The notes below the pieces were generated by a model. It searched no databases and was not told the DNA's origin. It worked only from the letters and a program-made list of their open reading frames with translations. Of a DNA stretch of 64,000 nt, positions 11,150-21,884 are shown piece after piece. This DNA is from Patiria miniata (Eukaryota > Echinodermata > Asteroidea > Valvatida > Asterinidae), in NCBI RefSeq assembly GCF_015706575.1, contig NW_024037047.1:1492632-1556631 (forward strand), written 5' to 3'. The position numbers and the translations under genes are program-made. Within the stretch, counting starts at the first letter, position 1, and the number at the start of each line of letters is the position of its first letter.

Positions 11150-13383
11150 GCGTGTAGTCTTGGCACATTGCCAAACGGCATGGTGATAAACGGTCCCTAA
11201 CAGATTCCCAAGTGGGGCTAGCAAGAAAAATCCTCACTGAAAAGTTAGGGACAACGTGACAACCCATTTCATCTTTTTTTAAAACTATACCGCCCCTGCA
11301 CGTAACAGGTCTTATTGTGTTTATAAGGGACTTCCCATGTACTGTGTACGTGTGATTTTGAGATCAGACAAATGTCGTGGGCGGTTGCTATGTAGCACAT
11401 GCACGCAACAAAACGATTGCTCTCTCGGGTGACCCCTGCCAATAACGCAGAGCTCTTTTGTGTAGTTATTTTTTGTCATTTTTTAGGGCCTATTTACGGT
11501 TTCGAAATTCTGTTGAAAAACAAGTTCCGGAATCTGCGGCCTAACTGTAGATCTATTGTGGCCTATAAGACATGTACATGATGTAAAATCTGTTTATCAT
11601 GCCCTACTACTAACATGGTTGTGACTGTCAATTGAAATAAAGGATTCGTATTTGTTGAATGTCGGTTGGTGCATGGAGCGTTTTATAGCTGTATGCTAGG
11701 TACATGTGGAACACCAAATGTGTGTGCAGATTAGTGCCAGTCCCAATTAATGCAAAGTGTTTTAGTACAAACATGTGGTTGTTGACTCTTGTGACCCAAT
11801 GATCCACAACTGCAATAAATTATTAGCTGGTTAGTGGAGACCTATACAACTGTCAAAATTCAGGGTCATGATACAGAGGCACGTGTTCATGCGAGGGCCT
11901 AAGGGACAAGGTGACTGATGGCCAAAAAAAGTCATTTCGTGAAGTGTGTTACTAACCAGCCAACAAATAAACCAACCAACAAACTGCAAGACATGAGTGC
12001 GTGTAGAGCTGCTCAGCAGCAGCTAAAAATCGGTTGTGATTAAGCTGGATTAATGGACTGCGGTGGACACGACTGAGTACATAAATTCATGCCACTGAGA
12101 GAAGAGCAAATAAGTTGCTTTTACATTATGTAGGTATCAATTGAATATGTTTAGGGTTCAATACAATTCACTGCAATTGTAACCTAATCCACCAGCTCAA
12201 ATGGTGAATTCTGTAAGTACATTTTTGAATCAAAGCCTTTATGAGAAATATTCCAATTGTGACTACGTTCCGATTGGAACAATTGCAGTGGTCCTAGACA
12301 CAGACATGGATTTATTAAAAAATCTGAACCGGTTTTTGTTTGCACACTTGTTAACAATAATAATGTAGTCTGATGAATATTTACTCGAGTTATAAGTACA
12401 TGTATTGTAGATAAAATGTTGGTACTAATCCTGTCCAAAATGTCAATCCCATAACTTGCTATTGGCCTTGAATCGCTTTGGGGCAACACAGAATAGTCGG
12501 GGCAAAATCAAAAAGCGGGGATGGGTCGAAAGGGGTGGGTTGGGGACGGGAACATCTTTAGATGTTGGCGATTGTAGGTTGACACATTAAAACCATTCAT
12601 TTACGTGCTAATGTTCCATAAGTAATGTGTGTAATTTCTATGCACGTAGTGCATGTCTGTTCGTTGTTAAGTTGTTTGTTGGAGTGTTGGGGTTGTTTGT
12701 TAGTTTGTTGTGGGTTTTTTTTTGGGGGGGGGTAGGGTCGTGTTGTGTAGGTGATCTAAATGGCTTGTGTTAAAATTTTACCTATTTGTTATCGCTTAAA
12801 ATCTTATTTTTTTCCCGAACTTTTTATGTGCATGAACTTTGAGCTTTTTTTTGTAAATATTGTAATTGTCACCATTTATGCTTTTTGTCTGCAATGTATT
12901 TTGTTTGTAATAAACTAGTATAAGAATAAGGCCGCGTGAAATTAAGGTCATTTCCGAGCGTATCCAGTCCGATGTATACATGTATTTTATTTCGAGTCTC
13001 TATTTTTTCTTCTTGTTTCCTCTTTCGTTCACCCAATGTTTGTTCTCTTTCGTTTAAGTTTCTTTGGGGAATGGCAAACTAGGGGGGGGGGGGGGGGGGA
13101 CAATGGAAGACTTTGGCAGGTCCTTTCAATTTAAGCTAGTGTGCGCCATGCAAATATGGAAAAGGGACCGGTCTGTCTGCTGCCAACAACGTCTCAAAAG
13201 TATCCTAACTGTAGCTGGGATGTCTTGCCTAAACTACATTCGCATCTATCACAGTCCATGGCAACTATCGGATACAATAGGAGACTGAAGTAAGCTTCGG
13301 GAATCCAAAGCTCTCTTTCTTCACATCCATATCGGAAATTAGGCACTCATTTAAGTTGCTTACTCTACATGATTAAACGATAT
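11150..13383. repeat. Duplicated non-coding unit A, left part
   Basis: From 'cttggcacattgccaaa' onward this aligns with unit B (21900-23510): the 'gggacaacgtgacaac' block, the 'gaatatttactcgagttata' block, and the final 200 bases before the LTR element all have counterparts in order. Identity looks like 75-85% with several indels. A poly-G tract at 13082-13099 is specific to this copy. No conserved open frame is shared by the copies, so the unit looks non-coding. The right part continues at 20221 beyond the LTR element. Confidence 0.75.
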
Positions 13384-14282
13384 TGTTAAGAATTCGTAAA
13401 TTGTTTAAGGTTTAAGCAAATTAACTTCATGTAAATTAGGCCAATGGCCCGCGATCGTCCTGCATAGTCCCCTTTTGTTGCAACAAACTTTTGGTCCCGC
13501 ATTGGGACTCCGCGCTGGAGTCCAACCCACATTCCTTACCAGTGGAATGGACATTGGAATTCCCTGCCGGACTTAAAAGCTCTGGAATTTCGACGTTCGG
13601 GAGATTCTGAACTGCAGTTTGCTGAGGTGTGGTCAAGGGACTCGCTCTCCGGCGATGCCATGCTGCCCTACCGTCTGGCTTGCTGAGGCCGCTGACTTGG
13701 CCGTGCCTTGCCCGTTGCCGTCTGCACGGGGCACGGTCCGTACCACCACGACGGCCAGATTGACCGCTGACTTGGTTATCCTTGGCTTGGGCCAGTGTCT
13801 TGGTACCGTTCCCGCCGGTGCCACGCCCCTCTGCTATGGCACTTCGTCTACTGGTCAGCTAGCACAATCGTTCCCCTGATCCGGTCTACACCCGTACCGT
13901 CCATCACACCAAGCGCCCGGTTTCGGAGGTCGCCGATCAAGACGCAAGTCGTTATGACAAGAACTCTCTCTCGCGACTTCCGAACTTTTCCGGCAGACTG
14001 CAGTCCAGGGTTCCACCCTCTGGAGGTACCTCCCCTCTCACCAATGGCCAACCGTATGATATGATTTACTTGATTTGTAATGTATAATTAATTGCTTTCC
14101 CATCTGCTTATTTAATCTTGTTTATGTGTGTTAATTTGTGGATTGTAAATAATTAAAATAATTCTAATTTCATTTCCAAAAACTCCTTGATTCCGATCCT
14201 CATTCATTTGAGTGTTCCTTTCCTTTTATTCAAATTTTTGTCTGTTATGTTGTCTGCTTGGATTTGAAGTGACTTCGTAACA
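13384..14282 (+). repeat. 5' LTR of the Gmr1-like element
   Basis: 899 bp, starting TGTTAAGAATTCG and ending CTTCGTAACA, nearly identical to the 3' LTR. It has a GC-rich centre and an AT-rich right part. Open frames inside it are incidental. Confidence 0.92.
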
Positions 14283-14401
14283 GATAAATTGGGGGCTTGT
14301 CCGGGAAAGAACACATTCAAGTTTTCGTTGTTCATTCTTTAGGCGATTTTTGATTAGATTGTTGCGAGAAACGGCTCAAAGAGTTGGGCTAAATCGCCAA
14401 T

Positions 14402-15718
14402 ATGAGTTTCACTGCCGAAGAGTTTTTGAGCAGGTCCGATTTGACACCTGAAAGTGTAGATGATTTGACTAAAGATGAGTTGATTGCTTTGGCAAAGCCC
14501 CTCGGAATCAAGGTTTTTGGAGGAGAGAAAAAGGGTTATTTACTGCGCACTGTTGGTAAAGCTTTGGTTGAAAAAGGTCTCATTGAAGAAGACCCATTTG
14601 AATTACCCACCGATCCAAAAGATCAAATCGAAGTCTTAAAATTGCAGTTGCATTTGAAGGAGGTAGAAAAAGATCTCAGAGAAAAGGAAATGAAACATGA
14701 AATTGCACTCAAAGAAATAGAAATGCATGTACTGGAAAAGAAAGGTCAATCTGAAACTCCAAAACCCAAAGTTCATTCAGGTTTTGACTTTGCAAAGAAC
14801 ATAAGGCTTGTTCCTAAATTTGATGCTAAGGAAGTTACTAGGTATTTCACTTCATTTGAAGATTTGGCCAAGAAATTAGAGTGGCCAAAGAAGTATTGGA
14901 CCACATTACTTCATAGTGTTTTCGAAGGTAAAGCAAAAGAAGTGTACACTGCTCTCTCATCTGAACAAAGTGCAGATTATGATGTTGTAAAGAAAACAGT
15001 ACTCAAGGCATACGAGTTGGTTCCTGAGGCGTACCGTCAAAGGTTCAGAAAAACAAAACGTAAAGATCCAAACAAAACTCATGTTGAATTCGCTAGAGAA
15101 AAGGCCAATGATTTTGACCGTTGGCTGAAATCAAAGGAGGTTGATAAACAGTTTGAGAAGTTGCGGGAATTGATGTTAATGGAAGAGTTTAAGAGTTGTC
15201 TTCCGAGTGACATCCGAACACATTTAGCTGACAGGGGTGTTGATAAGTTAGAGAAAGCGGCCATTATGGCTGATGATTATGAGCTTGTTCATAAACATTC
15301 ATTTGGCTCTGACCCCAGTCGCTCTAAATCCAAACCATGGTTGAAAAAAGGTGAAAAGACTGGAAAGCAAGTCCAGTCGAATGAATCGAAGTCTGAAGCT
15401 AGTTCTGATGCAAAAGGGAAAGAAAACCCTGCCGGTACTTCTGGAAAGCCAAATTGGCGAAAAAACCGGCCTGTTTGCAGTTTCTGTGGTAAAATTGGCC
15501 ACACGTTTGAGAATTGCTTCAAGCGAAGGGATCAGCTTGAAAAGCCCATAGCATTCATTGCCAACAAATCACAAGGGGTACCCCCGGGCAAAATGCTCCC
15601 TTCAATTGATCTCAAAGCTGAGAATTTTGAGGAAAATACCATGGGTAAGCCTACTCTAGAATTTAATCAGGTGACCAATGAAACCAGTGGTTATGAGGCA
15701 TTTATGTCGGATGGTTGA
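14402..15718 (+). CDS. gag: gag of the Gmr1-like element, SCAN-related capsid
   Basis: 438 residues. An N-terminal helical part is followed by a charged coiled-coil stretch (about 80-120), a capsid-like region (about 130-300) and a CCHC zinc knuckle (CSFCGKIGHTFENC, about residue 359). The segment around PEAYRQRFRKTKR through LMLMEEFKSCLP resembles the vertebrate SCAN domain, which is known to derive from the capsid of Gmr1-like Gypsy elements. It would form the particle shell. It lies in the same reading frame as pol, an arrangement compatible with the termination read-through known from gammaretroviruses; whether this element uses it is not shown. Confidence 0.85.
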   Translation: MSFTAEEFLSRSDLTPESVDDLTKDELIALAKPLGIKVFGGEKKGYLLRTVGKALVEKGLIEEDPFELPTDPKDQIEVLKLQLHLKEVEKDLREKEMKHEIALKEIEMHVLEKKGQSETPKPKVHSGFDFAKNIRLVPKFDAKEVTRYFTSFEDLAKKLEWPKKYWTTLLHSVFEGKAKEVYTALSSEQSADYDVVKKTVLKAYELVPEAYRQRFRKTKRKDPNKTHVEFAREKANDFDRWLKSKEVDKQFEKLRELMLMEEFKSCLPSDIRTHLADRGVDKLEKAAIMADDYELVHKHSFGSDPSRSKSKPWLKKGEKTGKQVQSNESKSEASSDAKGKENPAGTSGKPNWRKNRPVCSFCGKIGHTFENCFKRRDQLEKPIAFIANKSQGVPPGKMLPSIDLKAENFEENTMGKPTLEFNQVTNETSGYEAFMSDG

Positions 15719-15787
15719 GTCTCACTAGATAAGGGCTATGATGGTTATCAAGTTAAGATACTTAGAGATACAGGTGCCGCCCAGTCA

Positions 15788-18700
15788 TTGTTGTTAAATG
15801 GGGTGATTCCATCTCTAGGGGAAGCCAGCCAGTCTAGTGTTCTGATTAGTGGAGTGGAAGGTAGTTGTATGAAAATTCCACTCGAGACTGTACACCTTGA
15901 GTCAGATTTCATGACGGGGTCAGTCAAAGTAGGAGTAGTGCCTAGTTTACCTATAAATGGTATCACGTTCTTACTGGGGAACGATATTGCAGGCGATAAA
16001 GTGCAAAGTAATCCTTCCTTACAAGTCACAAATTTCCCACAATGCAGTGAAGACACAGAGCAGTTATCTGAAGAATTTCCGGGCATATTTCCTGCATGTG
16101 TCACTACCAGGTCAATGGCTCGAGCCTCACAAAATGAGGACAGTAGTAACGAAAAGTTCAAGTCTAGGGCCAATGATGATAATGAATGTTTCCAGTTGGC
16201 AGGTACATTCTTTGATACATTGGATGAGAATATTGAGGATCCTAATCACTCATCCAAACCTCTTGTGTTGAATCAAAGTGCACTAATTAAGGAACAGAAG
16301 TCTGATCCTGTGTTACGTAAACTAGCATGCAATGCAGTTAGTGAACAAGAGGCTGACAAAGTCCCGGTGTGTTATTATTTGTCAAAGTCGGGGGTATTAA
16401 TGCGCAAATGGCGTCCCCCTGAGGTACCCGCTAATCATGAGTGGAAGGTGAAAACTCAAATAGTGGTACCACATTGTTACAGGGCTGACATTTTGAAATT
16501 AGCCCATGAACCACCCACTTCTGGCCATCTGGGGGTTCGGAAAACTCAAGACCGCATCTTGTGTCATTTCTTTTGGCCAAAGTTGTACCAAGATGTAGGC
16601 GAATTTTGCAGGACATGTCACACTTGCCAATTAGTGGGCAAACCGAATCAGAAAATCAAGGTTGCACCACTCATTCCCATTCCGGCATATGAACAACCAT
16701 TTGACAGAGTTATAATTGATTGTGTTGGCCCGTTGCCTAAAACTAGATCAGGACATATGTACATGTTGACAATTATGGATGCAAGCACTAGATATCCTGA
16801 AGCAATTCCCTTAAGGAATATCACTGCTAAAGCTGTGTCTGAAGCACTAGTTAAGTTTTTCACAAGGGTAGGGCTCCCTAAGGAAGTACAAAATGATCAA
16901 GGGTCGAACTTCATGAGCAATTTGTTCAGAGAAGTCATGCAATCTCTGGGTATTGAACAGGTAGTTTCATCTCCGTATCATCCCCAGTCACAAGGTGCCA
17001 TTGAAAGATTCCATCAAACCTTAAAGACCATGATTAAGGCTTATTGTCATGATCATCAAGACGACTGGGATAAGGGCATTGATTTTTTATTGTTTGCGAT
17101 AAGGGACTCTCCAAATGAGTCGACCGGGTTTAGCCCATTCGAACTTGTGTATGGTCATGAGGTCCGAGGACCATTGAAACTTGTTAAGGAAAAATGGCTG
17201 GCGGAACCTAAGGTTGAGACAAACTTGTTAGAGTATGTTTGTGATTTCAAAGAAAGGTTGTACAAGGCGTATGATGTTGCAAAAACGAACTTAGCAAGTT
17301 CACAAGAGTGTATGAAATCATGGTATGATAAGAGTGCATGGGAACGAACTTTCAAGCCTGGGGACAAGGTTTTGGTTTTACTCCCTGTTCAAGGAGAGCC
17401 ACTGAGAGCTAAGTTTAGTGGCCCGTATGCTATCGAGGAGAAAATTAACGACGTGAATTACGTTGTCAAAACTCCCGATCGTAGGAAAAGTAGAAGAGTT
17501 TGCCATGTGAACATGTTGAAATCGTATCACGAGAGGGTTGACACTAAATCTGTAGCTGTGGCATCTGTTGGGGTTACTCAACAAACAGAGGAGCCTAACA
17601 ATCCGGATAAGGAGCAACTTAGGCTTGAGTCAGTCTGTTCCCAGAGTTCTCTAATCATGACACAAAACTCTGATGTATTGGCTAATTTGGGTGTAAAACT
17701 TAGTCACTTGCCTGCACAAGAACAAAAGGAAATGATTGATTTGCTTGAATCACATGTACAGTTATTTCAAGATAAACCAGGTCGAACTTCAGTTCTGTTT
17801 CATGACGTTGAAGTAGGCAATGCTAATCCGATCAAACAACATCCATACCGTTTGAATCCAAGCAAACTTGAGTTAGTACGCAAAGAAATAGATTACATGT
17901 TGGAGAATGAAATCATTTCTCCTGCTGATCAAAGTCCATGGTGTTCACCAGTGTTGTTAGTGCCGAAAGAAGATGGGTCACAACGATTTTGTATTGATTA
18001 CAGGAAGGTGAACGCCGTCACAAAAACAGACTCATATCCAATTCCTCGGCTGGATGACTGTATTGATCGGATAGGGCAAGCTAAGTACGTGAGCAAGTAT
18101 GATCTTTTAAAAGGGTATTGGCAAGTTCCATTGACACAAAGAGCGAAGGAAATTTCAACTTTTGCCACACCAGATGGTCTTTGGTCATGTAATGTAATGC
18201 CGTTTGGAATGAAAAACGCCCCTGGAACATTTACTAGAATGATGAACCAAATAACTTCTGAATTACAAGGTTGTGGAGCATATATTGATGATGTAATTGT
18301 ATATTCCAGTTCGTGGTCATCCCACGTTGATCGAAACAAAGCACTGTTTGAAAAATTGTCCGAGGCTAATCTGACTGTTAACTTGAAGAAAAGTGAAATA
18401 GGTCAAGCAAGTGTGACCTACTTGGGTCATCAAGTTGGTCAGGGTAAAGTGTTGCCAAAAGCAGCTAAGGTGCAAGCCATTCTTGACTTTCCTGTACCTA
18501 CGAATAAGAAAGAATTACTCCGATTTCTAGGTATGACAGGTTTTTACCGAAAATTCTGCCCCAATTTCGCACAGATTGCGGAACCACTGACAAATCTTCT
18601 GGCAAAAAAGACAAAATTCACTTGGTCAGAAAATTGTCAGCTGGCCTTTGGAAAACTCAAGTGTATGTTGGCTAACGAACCTGTACTCAAAGTAGCAGAC

Positions 18701-19081
18701 TTTGGTAAACCATTTAAGTTAGTTATTGACGCTAGCGATGTCGGCGTAGGGGCTGCATTGTTGCAAGATGATGATCAGAGTGTTGAGCATCCTGTGGGTT
18801 ACTTCTCTAAGAAATTAAATAAACATCAGAAGAATTATTCCACGATTGAGAAAGAAACCCTCAGTCTCATACTAGCCATGGCACATTTTGAAGTGTATGT
18901 TTCTGGACCATTCGCAGTTACTGTTTGTACAGATCATAACCCACTGACTTATATTAATAAGTTCAAGAACAGAAGCCAGAGGCTAATGCGATGGAGCTTA
19001 GTTTTGCAAGGTTATAACTTAAACTTTGTGCACATCCCTGGTAAAGAGAATGTATTGGCAGATGGATTGAGTAGAGTTTGA
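15788..19081 (+). CDS. pol: pol of the Gmr1-like element: protease, integrase, RT, RNase H
   Basis: The open frame of about 1097 residues begins just after an aspartic-protease motif (DTGA). Next come the integrase zinc-binding part and catalytic core (IDCVGPLPK, NDQGSNF, GAIERFHQ), then reverse transcriptase (VLLVPKEDGSQRFCIDYRK, YIDD box), then RNase H (VIDASDVGVGAALL, TDHNPLTYI). Integrase before reverse transcriptase is reversed relative to ordinary Gypsy and marks the Gmr1 group. No chromodomain is obvious at the end. Confidence 0.92.
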   Translation: MLLNGVIPSLGEASQSSVLISGVEGSCMKIPLETVHLESDFMTGSVKVGVVPSLPINGITFLLGNDIAGDKVQSNPSLQVTNFPQCSEDTEQLSEEFPGIFPACVTTRSMARASQNEDSSNEKFKSRANDDNECFQLAGTFFDTLDENIEDPNHSSKPLVLNQSALIKEQKSDPVLRKLACNAVSEQEADKVPVCYYLSKSGVLMRKWRPPEVPANHEWKVKTQIVVPHCYRADILKLAHEPPTSGHLGVRKTQDRILCHFFWPKLYQDVGEFCRTCHTCQLVGKPNQKIKVAPLIPIPAYEQPFDRVIIDCVGPLPKTRSGHMYMLTIMDASTRYPEAIPLRNITAKAVSEALVKFFTRVGLPKEVQNDQGSNFMSNLFREVMQSLGIEQVVSSPYHPQSQGAIERFHQTLKTMIKAYCHDHQDDWDKGIDFLLFAIRDSPNESTGFSPFELVYGHEVRGPLKLVKEKWLAEPKVETNLLEYVCDFKERLYKAYDVAKTNLASSQECMKSWYDKSAWERTFKPGDKVLVLLPVQGEPLRAKFSGPYAIEEKINDVNYVVKTPDRRKSRRVCHVNMLKSYHERVDTKSVAVASVGVTQQTEEPNNPDKEQLRLESVCSQSSLIMTQNSDVLANLGVKLSHLPAQEQKEMIDLLESHVQLFQDKPGRTSVLFHDVEVGNANPIKQHPYRLNPSKLELVRKEIDYMLENEIISPADQSPWCSPVLLVPKEDGSQRFCIDYRKVNAVTKTDSYPIPRLDDCIDRIGQAKYVSKYDLLKGYWQVPLTQRAKEISTFATPDGLWSCNVMPFGMKNAPGTFTRMMNQITSELQGCGAYIDDVIVYSSSWSSHVDRNKALFEKLSEANLTVNLKKSEIGQASVTYLGHQVGQGKVLPKAAKVQAILDFPVPTNKKELLRFLGMTGFYRKFCPNFAQIAEPLTNLLAKKTKFTWSENCQLAFGKLKCMLANEPVLKVADFGKPFKLVIDASDVGVGAALLQDDDQSVEHPVGYFSKKLNKHQKNYSTIEKETLSLILAMAHFEVYVSGPFAVTVCTDHNPLTYINKFKNRSQRLMRWSLVLQGYNLNFVHIPGKENVLADGLSRV

Positions 19082-19339
19082 ATCATGCACCTCATTGCTC
19101 CAAAAATAGAATTGACTCGGTGATCCTGTGTTTGTTGGTTAAATTCTGCTTATGTTGTATAGATTACTTTAAATAAAATTTTCAAGTTTATGATATAAGA
19201 TGTGGAATATTCCCAAAACAAGATTGTGTATTTTCCAAATCTTGTGAATGTTATTTAGTCAACTGTTTGACGAGGGTAACTAATTATTTAAAGAAAAATA
19301 CTTCCTTAAAGTCGTATTTTTCCTCCCCAGGGGGGAGAG

Positions 19340-20220
19340 TGTTAAGAATTCGTAAATTGTTTAAGGTTTAAGCAAATTAACTTCATGTAAATTAGGCCAA
19401 TGGCCCGCGATCGTCCTGCATAGTCCCCTTTTGTTGCAACAAACTTTTGGTCCCGCATTGGGACTCCGCGCTGGAGTCCAACCCACATTCCTTACCAGTG
19501 GAATGGACATTGGAATTCCCTGCCGGACTTTCGTTCGGGAGATTCTGAACTGCAGTTTGCTGAGGTGTGGTCAAGGGACTCGCTCTCCGGCGATGCCATG
19601 CTGCCCTACCGTCTGGCTTGCTGAGGCCGCTGACTTGGCCGTGCCTTGCCCGTTGCCGTCTGCACGGGGCACGGTCCGTACCACCACGACGGCCAGATTG
19701 ACCGCTGACTTGGTTATCCTTGGCTTGGGCCAGTGTCTTGGTACCGTTCCCGCCGGTGCCACGCCCCTCTGCTATGGCACTTCGTCTACTGGTCAGCTAG
19801 CACAATCGTTCCCCTGATCCGGTCTACACCCGTACCGTCCATCACACCAAGCGCCCGGTTTCGGAGGTCGCCGATCAAGACGCAAGTCGTTATGACAAGA
19901 ACTCTCTCTCGCGACTTCCGAACTTTTCCGGCAGACTGCAGTCCAGGGTTCCACCCTCTGGAGGTACCTCCCCTCTCACCAATGGCCAACCGCATGATAT
20001 GATTTACTTGATTTGTAATGTATAATTAATTGCTTTCCCATCTGCTTATTTAATCTTGTTTATGTGTGTTAATTTGTGGATTGTAAATAATTAAAATAAT
20101 TCTAATTTCATTTCCAAAAACTCCTTGATTCCGATCCTCATTCATTTGAGTGTTCCTTTCCTTTTATTCAATTTTTTGTCTGTTATGTTGTCTGCTTGGA
20201 TTTGAAGTGACTTCGTAACA
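19340..20220 (+). repeat. 3' LTR of the Gmr1-like element
   Basis: 881 bp, nearly identical to the 5' LTR and preceded by a purine tract (GGGGGAGAG). It is followed by the second copy of the ATAT target duplication. Confidence 0.92.
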
Positions 20221-21884
20221 ATATCAATACATTTACTATATAAATGATACCTACCTTCATGATTATATGCATGATTTCAAACTCAAATACAAATAATAAT
20301 AGGATAATACAATTGCATAGTAATTCATACTTCCTAACACAATGCGACAATAATACCTATACACTGTATTCCATGTACATAAAGTACAGAACAGGTTCAT
20401 TTTTAATTGTCATATTTGATTTTTGCTTATTTTCAGAAATTAAAGCTAAGTAATGGCAGTTTCAGCCGTAAAAATATGTTGCAAAATTGGAATATCAAGC
20501 TGTCATCACCAGATTACTGCAAACTCGAGCAATCTTTTCATCATTTCAAATATTTTTTTTTTATTGATGCTCCATCCATCAAAATCATACATTGCATATA
20601 AGTTTTCAAACCTTAATACATGATATGCGTACCATTGATCCTATGAAAAAAATAACAAATAAAAAAATTAAAAAGGAAGCTTCATATTACAAAAACCTGC
20701 TTGGTTGTGTGTTTTTCGGGTGATTTTAAGCAACCTGGTTTTTTGTACTTTCTATCCACTCGATTAATTCATAACGTTGCTACAAAATCTCACAATGTGA
20801 GGCTGAATATTCATACTTTAAAATTTTAAAATGAAGAGCATCAATATAGGATTTACATGGCGTTCCGTGTAAAAATCCTAAAACAATGCATAACATTATT
20901 ACCTTCGATGAATTGTCTATAGTTGATGCTTACTTATAGATGTTTTGTTGCTTCCATTTCCCATTGCTCACTTTTAGAGCACTGATTACGACATTTGAGA
21001 AGATTAGTTCATATTGCACCATAAATGATGGATTTCTAAATATCACCGTTGTAAAATTTTCTACCCAATTCAGGTTGGTTGAGAAAGCTGAGGGATACAA
21101 TGTTGTATCTATACAAAATACTTGAATAATAATGCAGGAAAAAGATAATATTGATAATGATAATATTGCAGTTTCAGCTGGACCGAAATAAAGTACAGTT
21201 GTTTTGCAAATTGACCACGTTTCTATATATTCTCAATTTATGAATTATGCAATCAAATGAAATTCTCAATGTATGCAAACTTATTAAGGATATGATTTTC
21301 CGTCAAAATGTTACCGATTATATGTTTCAAAAACCTAACACTGAAGAATTTTCAAACTTTAATCCAATGTGTTATGCATCTTTTTGTATTTTCTGGTGAC
21401 AATGACTTGAAATTAAATTTTAATGCAACAGTTTCAATTTGTTTTACCAACTTGAGGTGAATTTTTCAGATAACTGGAAAAACATGCTCTGATTTTCAAA
21501 AAATTATCGACATCTTTCAAAAAGGTACTCTAATATTCTATTTTTGTAATGATTTTTTTTTTATTTTGAGAAATTATAGCTTAACAAAAACAATTCGTCA
21601 AAACGTCAATATTAGCAGTTATTTTCCACTTTGAGGTGATTTATGAAAAATGATAGTCAAAAATGAACCTGTTACAGATAATTTGATTTTTTGAGCATTA
21701 CAATCTGATCTCTAAATGATATCACTTTACACATACACAGTAATCAAATTTACATTATAAATCAAACTTGTTTTGGCTTTAAACAAATACTAAAAATACT
21801 CGAAACAATTACTTCATCTCTAATTGACAAGAATACAATGTAACCTAGGTACGGATGATAATAAAACAAATATCACAAAGGCCA
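20221..21884. repeat. Duplicated non-coding unit A, right part
   Basis: Continues unit A after the LTR element: 'atatcaatacatttact' here matches 'atatcagtacatttact' in unit B near 23502, and the 'acagataatttgatt' to 'tttacattata' stretch at 21673-21765 matches 23702-23850. Between these matches it is AT-rich with long T runs and no gene. Confidence 0.65.

Larger units (their letters stand above)
13384..20220 (+). mobile_element. Gmr1-like Gypsy LTR retrotransposon, looks whole and young
   Basis: Parts in order: 5' LTR 13384-14282, primer-binding site about 14290-14306 (TGGGGGCTTGTCCGGGA, like the proline-tRNA site of gammaretroviruses), gag, pol, purine tract 19331-19339, 3' LTR 19340-20220. 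A 4-bp target duplication (ATAT) lies at 13380-13383 and 20221-20224. In pol the integrase precedes reverse transcriptase, the Copia-like order that defines the Gmr1 group of Ty3/Gypsy, while the sequences themselves are Gypsy-type. The LTRs differ by only about two substitutions and one 18-bp length difference, so the insertion is recent. No breaks are obvious to me. It sits within duplicated unit A. Confidence 0.9.

Noticed and set aside
12184-12489. 101-codon open frame on minus in unit A
   Set aside because: The duplicated counterpart in unit B (about 22780-23080) does not keep the frame.
13436-14064. Open frames inside both LTRs, repeated at 19392-20002
   Set aside because: They lie in GC-rich LTR sequence on both strands and carry no domain; incidental.
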